Position numbers and translations under genes: made by a program
The notes under the pieces: model-generated
Database searches by the model: none
What the model was told of the DNA's origin: nothing
Seen by the model: only the letters and a program-made list of their open reading frames with translations
Shown: in pieces, positions 8,689-16,910 of the stretch
Layout: each line of letters begins with the position of its first letter
How positions within the stretch are numbered: position 1 is the stretch's first letter
Origin: JBDIVL01 sp039794405
Lineage (GTDB): Bacteria; Planctomycetota; Brocadiia; Brocadiales; Brocadiaceae
NCBI GenBank assembly: GCA_039794405.1
Contig: JBDIVL010000031.1
Location: 1-51,198 of the forward strand
DNA length: 51,198 nucleotides
Direction of reading: 5' to 3'

Positions 8689-9516
8689 ATGAATAGAAAA
8701 AAAATCCTTTTCTTAGGAGTATTGGTTTGCATCATTTTTTTTGTTCATGTAAGCATTGTTTCTTTACGTGATAAATCAGTGGCGTATGAATTTCGTTATA
8801 ACCCGGCGGAGAATATTCCACCGCTTCTTTTGGGTGGCCTTCGAGGAATTGCTGTCGATTTCCTCTGGGCAAGGGCTATTGCCCGTCATGAAGAGAAAAA
8901 GTATTATGAGTTATTAACAATTAATAACCTTATTTCCAGGCTGCAACCCAACTTTCCTGCCGTTTGGATTTTTCAGGCATGGAATATGGCGTATAACATT
9001 GCTCATGAGTGGGATGCACCGCAAAATAAATGGAAATGGATTTGTGCTGGGTTAAATTTTGCGAAAGAGGGTACCTTAAAAAATCCTAAAAATGGAGACC
9101 TTTTCTTTGAACTTGGATATATGTATTTTCACCTATTTGATCAGCGTTATTTCAAATATGCGGCTTATTATAGAGAACAATTAAAGAAAGAAACCGGAGA
9201 GGATAATTATGTGGCGGCGCTTTCCTGGTTACAGAGGTCCCTTCTCCATACCCATAAATTACATAATATCTTAGCCGTCGAAAGGACTATTTGCCATGTT
9301 TTATTGCAGGCATCGTTATGTGCTGAGAGGGAAGGAAACGTTCATAAGGCGCTTGAATATGCAAAATCGGCTATAGATGGATGGGAAACGTACCGGATAA
9401 ATCATTCAGATGATAGTTTTACTAACGTGAGTGGATTTTTAAGTACACTCGAAAAGAAGAAGGGTTTTTTGGAGAGTTTAGTTTATCAAAAGAGAAAGGA
9501 GAAAGATTTAAATTGA
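8689..9516 (+). CDS. Membrane-anchored TPR-like protein, conserved, function unknown
   Basis: The 275-residue protein has one N-terminal membrane segment (about residues 5-24), then an all-helical body. A strongly patterned stretch near residue 50 reads LLGGLRGIAVDFLWARAI; later segments (LQPNFPAVWIFQAWNMAYN, GDLFFELGYMYFHLF) look like degenerate TPR helices. I recognise the architecture as a planctomycete hypothetical family, but know no role. It lies 10 bases after the permease and overlaps the pyrophosphatase start by one base, so it is co-translated with both and may be part of the exporter or help assemble it. Confidence 0.75.
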   Translation: MNRKKILFLGVLVCIIFFVHVSIVSLRDKSVAYEFRYNPAENIPPLLLGGLRGIAVDFLWARAIARHEEKKYYELLTINNLISRLQPNFPAVWIFQAWNMAYNIAHEWDAPQNKWKWICAGLNFAKEGTLKNPKNGDLFFELGYMYFHLFDQRYFKYAAYYREQLKKETGEDNYVAALSWLQRSLLHTHKLHNILAVERTICHVLLQASLCAEREGNVHKALEYAKSAIDGWETYRINHSDDSFTNVSGFLSTLEKKKGFLESLVYQKRKEKDLN

Positions 9517-11948
9517 TGGATAGTTTTTTGTGTAAATGTAGATCTGTTTTTAAGAATAGCCGTGTTAGCATTGTAATGATATTATTGATGCTAACCATCC
9601 TGATCCTGGGAATATCAAGGTCAGGATTATTTTCCCACAATGTTGAGGTTCATGCTGCACAAAAGACGAGTGAGGAGAAGCCTTTGTTTGAACTTGATGA
9701 GTCTGCCCAAAAGGAAAGGCCTTTGTTTGATCTGGAGGCCCCGGCTCATAAGGTAGCGGGGGATGCAGCGCACACGATACCCGGTCTGTGGTGGATTGCG
9801 CCAATCGGTGCGATTTGTGCCCTTTTTTTTGCCCGAAAGTTCTTCAAAGAAGTAATGAAGTCGCCGGAAGGTAATGAAAAGATGGTTTCAATAGCCAATC
9901 ACGTCAAAGAAGGTGCTTATGCTTATCTGAAGCAGCAATACAAAGTTGTAAGCATATTTTTTATCGGTGCCTTTTTCGTACTTCTTCTCGTTTCTTTTGG
10001 ATTACATGCCCAATCCAGGGTAGTGCCTTTTGCATTTCTCAGCAGCGGCTTTTTGTCCGGCCTTGCAGGTTTTCTGGGTATGAAGACTGCTACCAGCGCA
10101 AGCTCAAGGACAGCAGAAGGCGCAAGGAAGTCCTTAAACCAGGGGCTGCAAGTTGCGTTTAGAAGCGGGGCCGTGATGGGCCTGATTGTGGTAGGTATGG
10201 GGCTTCTGGATATTTCCCTCTGGTTTTTTGTGTTTCGTAAATTTACCGATGTTTCACTCCTTGATATGGCAATGATGCTCCCGTGTTTTGGTATTGGTGC
10301 GAGTTCTCAGGCCTTATTTGCAAGGGTAGGTGGTGGAATATTCACAAAGGCGGCAGATGTTGGAGCCGATTTAGTTGGCAAAGTAGAGGCGGGTATCCCG
10401 GAGGATGATCCAAGAAACCCTGCGACCATTGCAGATAATGTTGGAGATAATGTCGGTGATGTAGCAGGTATGGGGGCAGATTTGTATGAGTCTTATTATA
10501 ATTCAATGCTAGCCTGTGCTGCGTTAGGTGTAACTGCTGGTTTGGGTATTGCCGGAATGGTTGTACCGATGGTTTTGTCAGGGATCGGTATCCTGCTTTC
10601 CATTATTGGTATCTATGCCGTTAAAACAAAAGAAGAGGCTTCACAGAAAGAGCTTCTGAAGGCACTGGGAAAGGGAATTAACCTCAGTTCGATCTTGATC
10701 TTGATTATTTCGGCAGTAGTTATTAAGATTATGTTACCCCAAAATTTTGGTATATGGGGATCTATCGTTACAGGCTTAATAGCCGGTGTTATTATAGGGA
10801 AAGGTACGGAATACTACACCTCTTCCAATTATTCACCGACAAAGGGCATTGCAGGGCATGCAAAGACAGGACCTGCAACAGTAATTATTGATGGTATCGC
10901 AACGGGTATGATGTCAACGGTTATACCTGTGGTAACTATTTCCGCAGCTATCTTATTGAGCTATGCCTTTGCCGGTGGTTTTTCAAGTATTTCCCTTGGT
11001 CTTTACGGAATTGCTATTGCAGCAGTCGGTATGCTATCAACGCTGGGATTAACATTAGCGACCGATGCTTACGGACCTATTGCTGATAATGCTGGTGGTA
11101 ATGCGGAAATGAGTGGTCTTGAACCCTATGTGAGGGAAAGAACCGATGCGTTAGATGCATTGGGAAATACAACAGCCGCAACGGGAAAAGGTTTTGCTAT
11201 TGGTTCTGCCGCATTAACGGCTATGGCTCTTATAGCATCATTTGTTGAGCAGATAAAAATAGGATTAGAAAGGGCCGGTGTGCATGTGATCCAAGTCGCG
11301 GGTTCCTCTATAGACCTGACTACCGCAAAGTTATCTGATCTTATGTATTATCTGGATATTACCATGTTAAATCCAAAGGTACTGGTTGGCCTGTTTATCG
11401 GTGGGCTATCAGCCTTTGTTTTTAGCGCCATGACTATGAAGGCTGTAGGTCGTGCTGCCGGAAGTATGGTGGAAGAAGTCAGAAGGCAATTTAGAGAAAT
11501 TGCAGGGATTATGGATGGTACAGGAAAGCCTGATTATGCGGCATGCGTAGCAATTAGTACCAAGGGAGCGCAAAAGGAAATGTTTATCCCTGCACTCCTG
11601 GTGATTCTCGTTCCTATTGCCACGGGTTTGATATTAGGCATACCAGGTGTCGTTGGGCTTTTAACCGGCAGTTTAACAGTAGGCTTTTTATTAGCAGTTT
11701 TTATGGCCAATTCAGGTGGGGCCTGGGATAATGCCAAAAAGTATATTGAAGGCGGGGCTTTGGGAGGAAAGGGTTCTTCTGCGCATAAGGCTGCAGTTGT
11801 TGGCGATACGGTGGGAGATCCCTTCAAGGATACGTCAGGTCCATCTTTGAATATTTTGCTGAAGCTCATGTCTGTTGTGGCGGTTGTCTTTGCCGGAGTT
11901 ATTATTAAATTCTCACCAAAGATAGGTGCCCTTTTACACCTTCAATGA
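9516..11948 (+). CDS. hppA: Membrane-bound ion-pumping pyrophosphatase, K+-dependent type
   Basis: This enzyme hydrolyses pyrophosphate and pumps H+ or Na+. The core motifs are intact: DVGADLVGKVE, EDDPRNPATIADNVGDNVGD, and the C-terminal DTVGDPFKDTSGPS. GNTTAATGKG has alanine where K+-independent pumps have lysine, so it should need K+. The glutamate in GADLYES sits where Na+ pumps and some K+-dependent H+ pumps keep it. At 810 residues it is about 100 longer than usual: an N-terminal membrane segment is followed by a duplicated acidic motif, KPLFELDE and RPLFDLEA, before the normal first helix. The ATG at 9516 was preferred over TTG at 9513; AAAGGAG lies upstream. Confidence 0.95.
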   Translation: MDSFLCKCRSVFKNSRVSIVMILLMLTILILGISRSGLFSHNVEVHAAQKTSEEKPLFELDESAQKERPLFDLEAPAHKVAGDAAHTIPGLWWIAPIGAICALFFARKFFKEVMKSPEGNEKMVSIANHVKEGAYAYLKQQYKVVSIFFIGAFFVLLLVSFGLHAQSRVVPFAFLSSGFLSGLAGFLGMKTATSASSRTAEGARKSLNQGLQVAFRSGAVMGLIVVGMGLLDISLWFFVFRKFTDVSLLDMAMMLPCFGIGASSQALFARVGGGIFTKAADVGADLVGKVEAGIPEDDPRNPATIADNVGDNVGDVAGMGADLYESYYNSMLACAALGVTAGLGIAGMVVPMVLSGIGILLSIIGIYAVKTKEEASQKELLKALGKGINLSSILILIISAVVIKIMLPQNFGIWGSIVTGLIAGVIIGKGTEYYTSSNYSPTKGIAGHAKTGPATVIIDGIATGMMSTVIPVVTISAAILLSYAFAGGFSSISLGLYGIAIAAVGMLSTLGLTLATDAYGPIADNAGGNAEMSGLEPYVRERTDALDALGNTTAATGKGFAIGSAALTAMALIASFVEQIKIGLERAGVHVIQVAGSSIDLTTAKLSDLMYYLDITMLNPKVLVGLFIGGLSAFVFSAMTMKAVGRAAGSMVEEVRRQFREIAGIMDGTGKPDYAACVAISTKGAQKEMFIPALLVILVPIATGLILGIPGVVGLLTGSLTVGFLLAVFMANSGGAWDNAKKYIEGGALGGKGSSAHKAAVVGDTVGDPFKDTSGPSLNILLKLMSVVAVVFAGVIIKFSPKIGALLHLQ

Positions 11949-11974
11949 AAAAGGTAAATAAGTTGCGGAGAAGA

Positions 11975-12006
11975 CACATTCCCCTTAACAAAAAAAGGGG
12001 AATGTG
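11975..12006. terminator. 12-bp hairpin after hppA
   Basis: A perfect 12-base stem (CACATTCCCCTT at 11975 and its complement at 11995) with an A-rich loop lies 26 bases after the hppA stop. No U-tract follows on either strand, so it may be a weak terminator or an mRNA-end stabiliser. Confidence 0.5.
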
Positions 12007-12056
12007 AACTCTGTGGATAATTCTCGTAATACCATAAAAGAAATGAGGGCTTATTT

Positions 12057-12314
12057 ATGGCAGGTAATATAATAACAGAAAAGGATGACAGAATATGTCC
12101 TAACATAAACTGTCAATATGACAATCATGTAAAGGGTGCAAATTTTTGTGTCCTGTGTGGTACCCTTCTGTATCATAGATGTGAAAACTGTGTAGAAGTG
12201 AACGCGAGGTATGCAAGGTTTTGTTACTATTGTGGAAGTAGTTTATCGGAAATTAAACCGCAAGTCCAATATGAAGCTGATTTTGAGGGGAATATTGGTA
12301 CACAGCGGAAATAA
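12057..12314 (+). CDS. Double zinc-ribbon protein
   Basis: The 85-residue protein carries two four-cysteine ribbons in tandem: CPNINC with CVLCG, then CENC with CYYCGSS. Such double zinc ribbons are common small proteins that bind nucleic acid or partner proteins. There is no signal peptide, and the C-terminus is acidic. It lies between hppA and rsfS on the same strand and ends about 20 bases before the rsfS start, so co-transcription with rsfS is likely. The specific role is unknown. Confidence 0.7.
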   Translation: MAGNIITEKDDRICPNINCQYDNHVKGANFCVLCGTLLYHRCENCVEVNARYARFCYYCGSSLSEIKPQVQYEADFEGNIGTQRK

Positions 12315-12334
12315 GTTTTTCAGGAGGAACGGAA

Positions 12335-12682
12335 ACGCTAGATTCAAAAGAGATTGCGATACTTTCTGCCCGGGTTGCTGATAGTAAGAAGGCCGAGGAC
12401 ATTTTGGTTCTTGATGTGCGGGGTTTAACTTTTCTTACCAATTTTTTTGTTATTTGCAGCGGTTTTAATAAACGACAACTGCAAAGTATCGCAAATGAGA
12501 TAGAGCTAAAGCTGCAAAGTCACGATATTCGTTGTATGAGGATAGAGGGTTATACAAATGCCCTCTGGATAGTTATGGATTATGGAGATGTCGTTATCCA
12601 CCTTTTTGATAGGGATGCGAGGCGCTTTTACGATTTAGATTTATTATGGGGAGATGCACCTAAATTGTCATGGAAACCTTAA
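12335..12682 (+). CDS. rsfS: Ribosome silencing factor RsfS, apparent ACG start
   Basis: RsfS binds ribosomal protein L14 and blocks subunit joining when nutrients run low. The family core is present: LVLDVRGLTFLTNFFVICSG, ALWIVMDYGDVVIHLFD and RRFYDLDLLWGDA. The first standard start codon in frame is TTG at 12404, which would drop about 23 residues (DSKEIAIL to AEDI) that align with the usual N-terminus. A perfect AGGAGG at 12322-12327 lies 7 bases before an ACG at 12335, and no ATG, GTG or TTG is near it. I therefore place the start at ACG, giving 115 residues. The family call is secure; the start is inferred. Confidence 0.85.
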   Translation, partial: TLDSKEIAILSARVADSKKAEDILVLDVRGLTFLTNFFVICSGFNKRQLQSIANEIELKLQSHDIRCMRIEGYTNALWIVMDYGDVVIHLFDRDARRFYDLDLLWGDAPKLSWKP

Positions 12683-12705
12683 TTCATTGAGGTTTGAGGT
12701 GTTTT

Positions 12706-12942
12706 TTAATAACTGTTCTTTTGTGGGCGAATAGTTCCTGCAGACCCTGTAATGCCTAATTTTTGCGCCCTTTTTATATTTTTAATCCTTCGGCTTTCCT
12801 CTCGGCGCTTTTTTTCTGAAGGTTTTTCGAAGTAGGCCATACGTTTCGATTGATTAATGATACCTTCTTTATCACACATTTTCTTAAATCTTCTTAATGC
12901 ATCTCTTAGGTTTTCATCTTGTGTTATTTGTATTTTTGCCAT
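12706..12942 (-). CDS. rpsU: 30S ribosomal protein S21
   Basis: S21 is a small basic protein near the anti-Shine-Dalgarno end of 16S rRNA. The 78-residue sequence shows the family core: a LRDALRRFKKMCDKEGII stretch, RRMAYFEKPSEKKRR-like residues and a basic tail. It is slightly longer than the enterobacterial protein. It is a single gene on the minus strand, converging with rsfS, whose stop is 23 bases away. No leader structure was seen. Confidence 0.93.
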   Translation of the reverse strand: MAKIQITQDENLRDALRRFKKMCDKEGIINQSKRMAYFEKPSEKKRREESRRIKNIKRAQKLGITGSAGTIRPQKNSY

Positions 12943-13020
12943 AAGCGATTCAACGACCCTTTCTTTAAATTATTTTGTTTAATTTATTTCAAACTCACAT
13001 TGTAGTCTGTATATATATTT

Positions 13021-14073
13021 ATGTCAAGTGAAAAATCCTATCATCTTATTAAGAAAGCCATGATTATAAAAGAAGCTATATCAAAATTAGTACGTAATCA
13101 GAATCTAAGTTTGGAAGAAAGTGCTGCTGTAATGACACAAATTATGGAGGGAGATGCTACTGACGCTCAGATTGCTTCTCTTCTTACAGCGCTGCGCATG
13201 AAAGGTGAAACCGCTGAAGAAATTACAGGATGTGCTATGGTGATGAGAAAAAAAGCCATCAAAATATATGCAGGGGATGGTGTAGTGATAGATACGTGTG
13301 GAACTGGAGGTGATGCAAGAAATACGTTCAATATTTCTACTGCGGCTGCTTTTGTGGTCGCTGGTGCTGGTCTAAAGGTAGCTAAGCACGGCAATAAGGC
13401 TTCTTCCAGTCAGTGTGGTAGTGCAGATGTATTGAAGTGTTTGGGAGTCAATATTGAAGCCGGTGTAGAGGCAGTAGAAAAATGTATTGCAAAGGCTAAT
13501 ATTGGATTCCTCTTTGCTCCTATACTTCATCAGGCTATGAAGTTTGCTATTGGTCCGAGAAAAGAAATTGGGATTCGTACGATATTTAATCTCCTCGGTC
13601 CTTTAGCAAATCCTGCCGGGGCTGTTCACCGTATTCTTGGTGTGTACAGTGAGAACTTAACTCTTTTAATGGCGGAGGTATTGAAACAGCTTGGAGATAA
13701 GCATGCCTTTGTTGTTCACGGTTTGGATGGTTTGGATGAAATAACTATTACTGATAAAACCAAAGTTTGTGAGCTTGCTGGGAATACGGTGAACAGCTAT
13801 TACATAAATCCAGAGGACTTCGGAATGAAAAGGTCAAACCTTTCCTGCCTAACCGTCAATACTCCTGAAGAAAGTGCTGAGGCGATCAGGAGCATATTGG
13901 ACGGTACTCGTGGTCCGAGAAGAGATGTCGTTCTCCTCAATGCTGCCGCTGCGATAATCGCAGGAGGATTGGCGAAGGATTTCATGGAAGGGATAAAAAT
14001 AGCAGCACGATCTATCGATATTGGGAATGCAAAAGAGACGCTGAAGAAGTTAACCGAGATAAGCTGGCGATAG
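13021..14073 (+). CDS. trpD: Anthranilate phosphoribosyltransferase
   Basis: TrpD transfers phosphoribose from PRPP to anthranilate in tryptophan synthesis. Clear motifs are the PRPP-binding DTCGTGGD around residue 92, KHGNKASSSQCGSADVL near 120, and GPRKEIGIRTIFNLLGPLANPA near 180. The length fits once the first 13 residues are allowed for: a second in-frame ATG at 13060 (MIIKEA) aligns better with the family start and may be the real one. No other trp gene is adjacent, so the pathway is dispersed. Confidence 0.96.
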   Translation: MSSEKSYHLIKKAMIIKEAISKLVRNQNLSLEESAAVMTQIMEGDATDAQIASLLTALRMKGETAEEITGCAMVMRKKAIKIYAGDGVVIDTCGTGGDARNTFNISTAAAFVVAGAGLKVAKHGNKASSSQCGSADVLKCLGVNIEAGVEAVEKCIAKANIGFLFAPILHQAMKFAIGPRKEIGIRTIFNLLGPLANPAGAVHRILGVYSENLTLLMAEVLKQLGDKHAFVVHGLDGLDEITITDKTKVCELAGNTVNSYYINPEDFGMKRSNLSCLTVNTPEESAEAIRSILDGTRGPRRDVVLLNAAAAIIAGGLAKDFMEGIKIAARSIDIGNAKETLKKLTEISWR

Positions 14074-14220
14074 GCGTAAATCAAGGTGGATGTGGCATAT
14101 TGAAAAAAAATCAATTTTTGAAAATTCTATTGCATTTCATTTGTAAATTTGTTTCACTAAGCGGTCAATGTTTTTTTATTTCATGTATGCTAATTAAATC
14201 GTTTGAGGAGCCAATCAATT

Positions 14221-14766
14221 ATGATGATACCTAGGTTGGTATTCTTTACCAAGGGTGTTGGAAAACATAAGGATAAGTTACAATCTTTTGAACTTGCTTT
14301 GCGAAAAGCAGGAATTGAAAAATGTAACCTGGTAAGGGTGTCAAGTATCTTCCCCCCAAATTGCAAAATCGTTACGAGGGAGCAGGGCGTTGCAATGCTG
14401 AAGGCCGGGCAGGTAATTTTCTGTGTAATGAGTGAAAATTCTACCAGTGAGCCCAATCGGATGATCTCTGCTTCTGTCGGTATGGCGGTTCCATCCGAAC
14501 AGGAGCATTATGGATATCTGAGCGAACACCATGCCTTTGGTGAGACAGAGGAGAAATCGGGTGATTATGCAGAAGATCTCGCTGCCACGATGCTGGCAAG
14601 TACGCTGGGTATCGAGTTTGATCCTGCGAAGAATTACGATGAGCGTAAAGAAACTTACCGGATGAGTGGTAAGATTGTAAAAACAAGGAATATCACGCAA
14701 GCGGCCCGGGGAGATAAAAACGGCCTGTGGACTACGGTGGTTGCTGCTGCGGTGTTTATTCTATAA
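14221..14766 (+). CDS. Pyruvoyl-dependent arginine decarboxylase
   Basis: The enzyme makes agmatine from arginine, the first step to putrescine and spermidine. The proenzyme cleaves itself at a Ser-Ser pair to form the pyruvoyl group: here LVRVSSIFPP with Ser41-Ser42. The beta/alpha body, the GMAVPSEQEHYGYLSEHHA stretch and ERKETYRMSGKIV agree with the archaeal/planctomycete PvlArgDC family, and 181 residues is usual. The ATG at 14221 was chosen because GAGGAG lies 8 bases before it, although the frame opens at a TTG at 14203. It stands alone between trpD and argJ. Confidence 0.94.
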   Translation: MMIPRLVFFTKGVGKHKDKLQSFELALRKAGIEKCNLVRVSSIFPPNCKIVTREQGVAMLKAGQVIFCVMSENSTSEPNRMISASVGMAVPSEQEHYGYLSEHHAFGETEEKSGDYAEDLAATMLASTLGIEFDPAKNYDERKETYRMSGKIVKTRNITQAARGDKNGLWTTVVAAAVFIL

Positions 14767-15050
14767 TCTTGTTTTTACCGATAGAGGCTTTTTAAACGGT
14801 TTAATTTTCTCATGAATAAGACCTATATTTATTTTACCTGCAACGCTCGTTTATTTTCTTGCGCCAGCACAGGTAATGGTTTTATTTATCCTGAAGTGGC
14901 GAACATCTAAATGAGACCTTGCATGATGGCAAATATTCTCCCGGTTTCATTTGGTTTTCAAACCGTTTATTTTCACATCTCAACTATTTCCACAAAACCT
15001 CGCTCAGTTTACATCAGACGCCTTTTTAGATATGTCATATAGGGGAGAGA

Positions 15051-16283
15051 ATGTTTTGTAATATGGAAGCTATTGCTGCGGGATGCGTTGTCGCTCCAAA
15101 AGGGTTCCTGGCTGGAGCCGTTTATTCCGGCATCAAAACTGTCAAAGATAGTTTTGATGTGGGGATTATCTTTTCAGAATATCCTGCAACCGGTGCGGCT
15201 TTATTCACAACAAACCAGATCTGTGCAGCACCGGTAAAGTTGAGCAGGAAAGTCGCTCAAAAGGGATATGTGCGGGCATTTGTTATTAACAGCGGTAATG
15301 CAAATGCCTGTACAGGAGAGCAGGGCTATAGAGATGCAGAAGAAATGGCACGTATTGCTGCAGAATATTTGAAGATCTCTGAAAATGAAACACTGGTAGC
15401 TTCAACAGGTATTATCGGAAGACCCCTTCCCATGGACAAGGTTTCTGCTGGTATTAAGGCTGCCGCTGCATCTATGGGAAATGCCACTTCCCATGGTAAT
15501 GCCGTTGCGCGGGCTATTATGACAACGGATACGAGACAGAAGGATATTGCCGTTAAGATAAAGATAGAAAATAAAGAGGTAATCTTGGGGGGGATTGCGA
15601 AAGGGGCAGGGATGATCGCCCCAAATCTTGCAACCATGCTCTGTTTTATTACTACGGATATTTCCATGCCCGCCGCTCTTCTTCATGAATGCCTCAGAAA
15701 TTCTGTAGAATCTTCTTTCAACCGCATCACAATTGATGGGCATACGAGTACAAATGATACCATCGCCATTATGGCAAATGGGGCTTCCGGTATGAATATT
15801 TCTTCTTGTGATTCCGATAAATCGCTTCTCCATGCCTTCCAGCAGGGTTTAGACTACGTGACCGGTACCCTGTCCAGGGCTATAGTAAAGGATGGAGAGG
15901 GAGCTACAAAATTTATCCAGATAGATGTAGTAGGTGCTAAATCACGGAGTGATGCGACAAAGATCGCCAGATCGATTGCAGACTCACCGTTGGTAAAGAC
16001 GGCGATTCACGGGGAAGATCCAAATTGGGGACGTATCGTCTCGTCCGCTGGTTATGCGGGTGTTGAACTGGATGAAACAAAGACTAACCTCTATATAAAT
16101 GATATCTTGATTTTTACGAAAGGAATGCCGGCGAAGTGTGACCTTGATACCCTCGGTGAGTCTATGAAGGGATATGATATCCAAATTCGTCTGGAGCTTG
16201 GGTTGGGGGATTGTAAGGATACCGTTTGGACATGCGATTTGTCACATGAGTATATTACGATAAATGCCGAGTATCATACATAA
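15051..16283 (+). CDS. argJ: Ornithine/glutamate N-acetyltransferase ArgJ
   Basis: ArgJ moves the acetyl group from N-acetylornithine to glutamate, and in bifunctional forms also uses acetyl-CoA. The precursor is split before a threonine in an ATML motif; here it is NLATMLCFITTD near residue 198. Other family marks are NSGNANACTG, TIDGHTSTNDT and GEDPNWGRI near 323. The 410-residue length is normal. GGGGAGAGA lies before the ATG. The N-terminus has a few extra residues (MFCN) before MEAIAAG, so the ATG at 15063 is an alternative start. Arginine made this way may feed the decarboxylase encoded just upstream. Confidence 0.96.
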   Translation: MFCNMEAIAAGCVVAPKGFLAGAVYSGIKTVKDSFDVGIIFSEYPATGAALFTTNQICAAPVKLSRKVAQKGYVRAFVINSGNANACTGEQGYRDAEEMARIAAEYLKISENETLVASTGIIGRPLPMDKVSAGIKAAAASMGNATSHGNAVARAIMTTDTRQKDIAVKIKIENKEVILGGIAKGAGMIAPNLATMLCFITTDISMPAALLHECLRNSVESSFNRITIDGHTSTNDTIAIMANGASGMNISSCDSDKSLLHAFQQGLDYVTGTLSRAIVKDGEGATKFIQIDVVGAKSRSDATKIARSIADSPLVKTAIHGEDPNWGRIVSSAGYAGVELDETKTNLYINDILIFTKGMPAKCDLDTLGESMKGYDIQIRLELGLGDCKDTVWTCDLSHEYITINAEYHT

Positions 16284-16910
16284 CTCCTTTCATAAATGGG
16301 GGCCATAAGGTATTTTAGTCCGTTACTTACGGCACGACCTTTAAGGCATGCTTTTCCTACCACGAGACCTTCCGCCCAAAATGGCCGAAATGGATGAGAA
16401 TTACGGGTGGTTAAGTTTATGGTATAAGAATTTTTATTTTAGGTAAGTGGTTTTCTAAATTCTTTCCCTGTAGGTTGGGTGAAGCGAACAGACTGGGTCA
16501 AATGGAAATTACCGTGATGGTATATATTTACCTTAAAAAGCATAGAATAAATTTTTTTTCGATACTCTATTTTGTTTTAGATATAAAAACTTCCGTAATA
16601 CACCTTTTTAGTGCATTACGGCACCTAACCTGTAAGGGTTTACATACTATTGAACTTTGCAATCAACATTGGCACACCAACTATGGTTATCATTCTCGCC
16701 ATGTTAAAACAGGTTGACATGATTTGAGATAGTTATGATTTGGATGGAAACATTGTAACCTTTTCCTGACTTGTTTATTGAACGTATCTTAATTTACACA
16801 CCATTTCCTTTGTCTCTTAGTATTTATTGACCATATTCTCGGACAACCTGTAAAGGACCTGACCCCTCCCTATGCTCCCTGTGCCCGCTTTCTTACAGAG
16901 CCTTTTTGGT
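16284..16910. other. Gene-free region with one hairpin and a REP-like fragment
   Basis: No convincing gene is seen in these 627 bases. A near-perfect 11-base hairpin lies at 16593-16621 (CCGTAATACAC and its partner GTGCATTACGG, one mismatch). GTAGGTTGGGTGAAGCG near 16471 looks like half of a REP-type palindrome common in bacteria. The rest is AT-rich and may be old gene debris. Confidence 0.4.

Noticed and set aside
12676..12707. Terminator between rsfS and rpsU
   Set aside because: An AACCT/AGGTT stem of five bases before TTTTTT is too weak to call.
16475..16717. 80-codon plus-strand frame
   Set aside because: Low-complexity composition, no ribosome site, and it crosses a hairpin; treated as chance.
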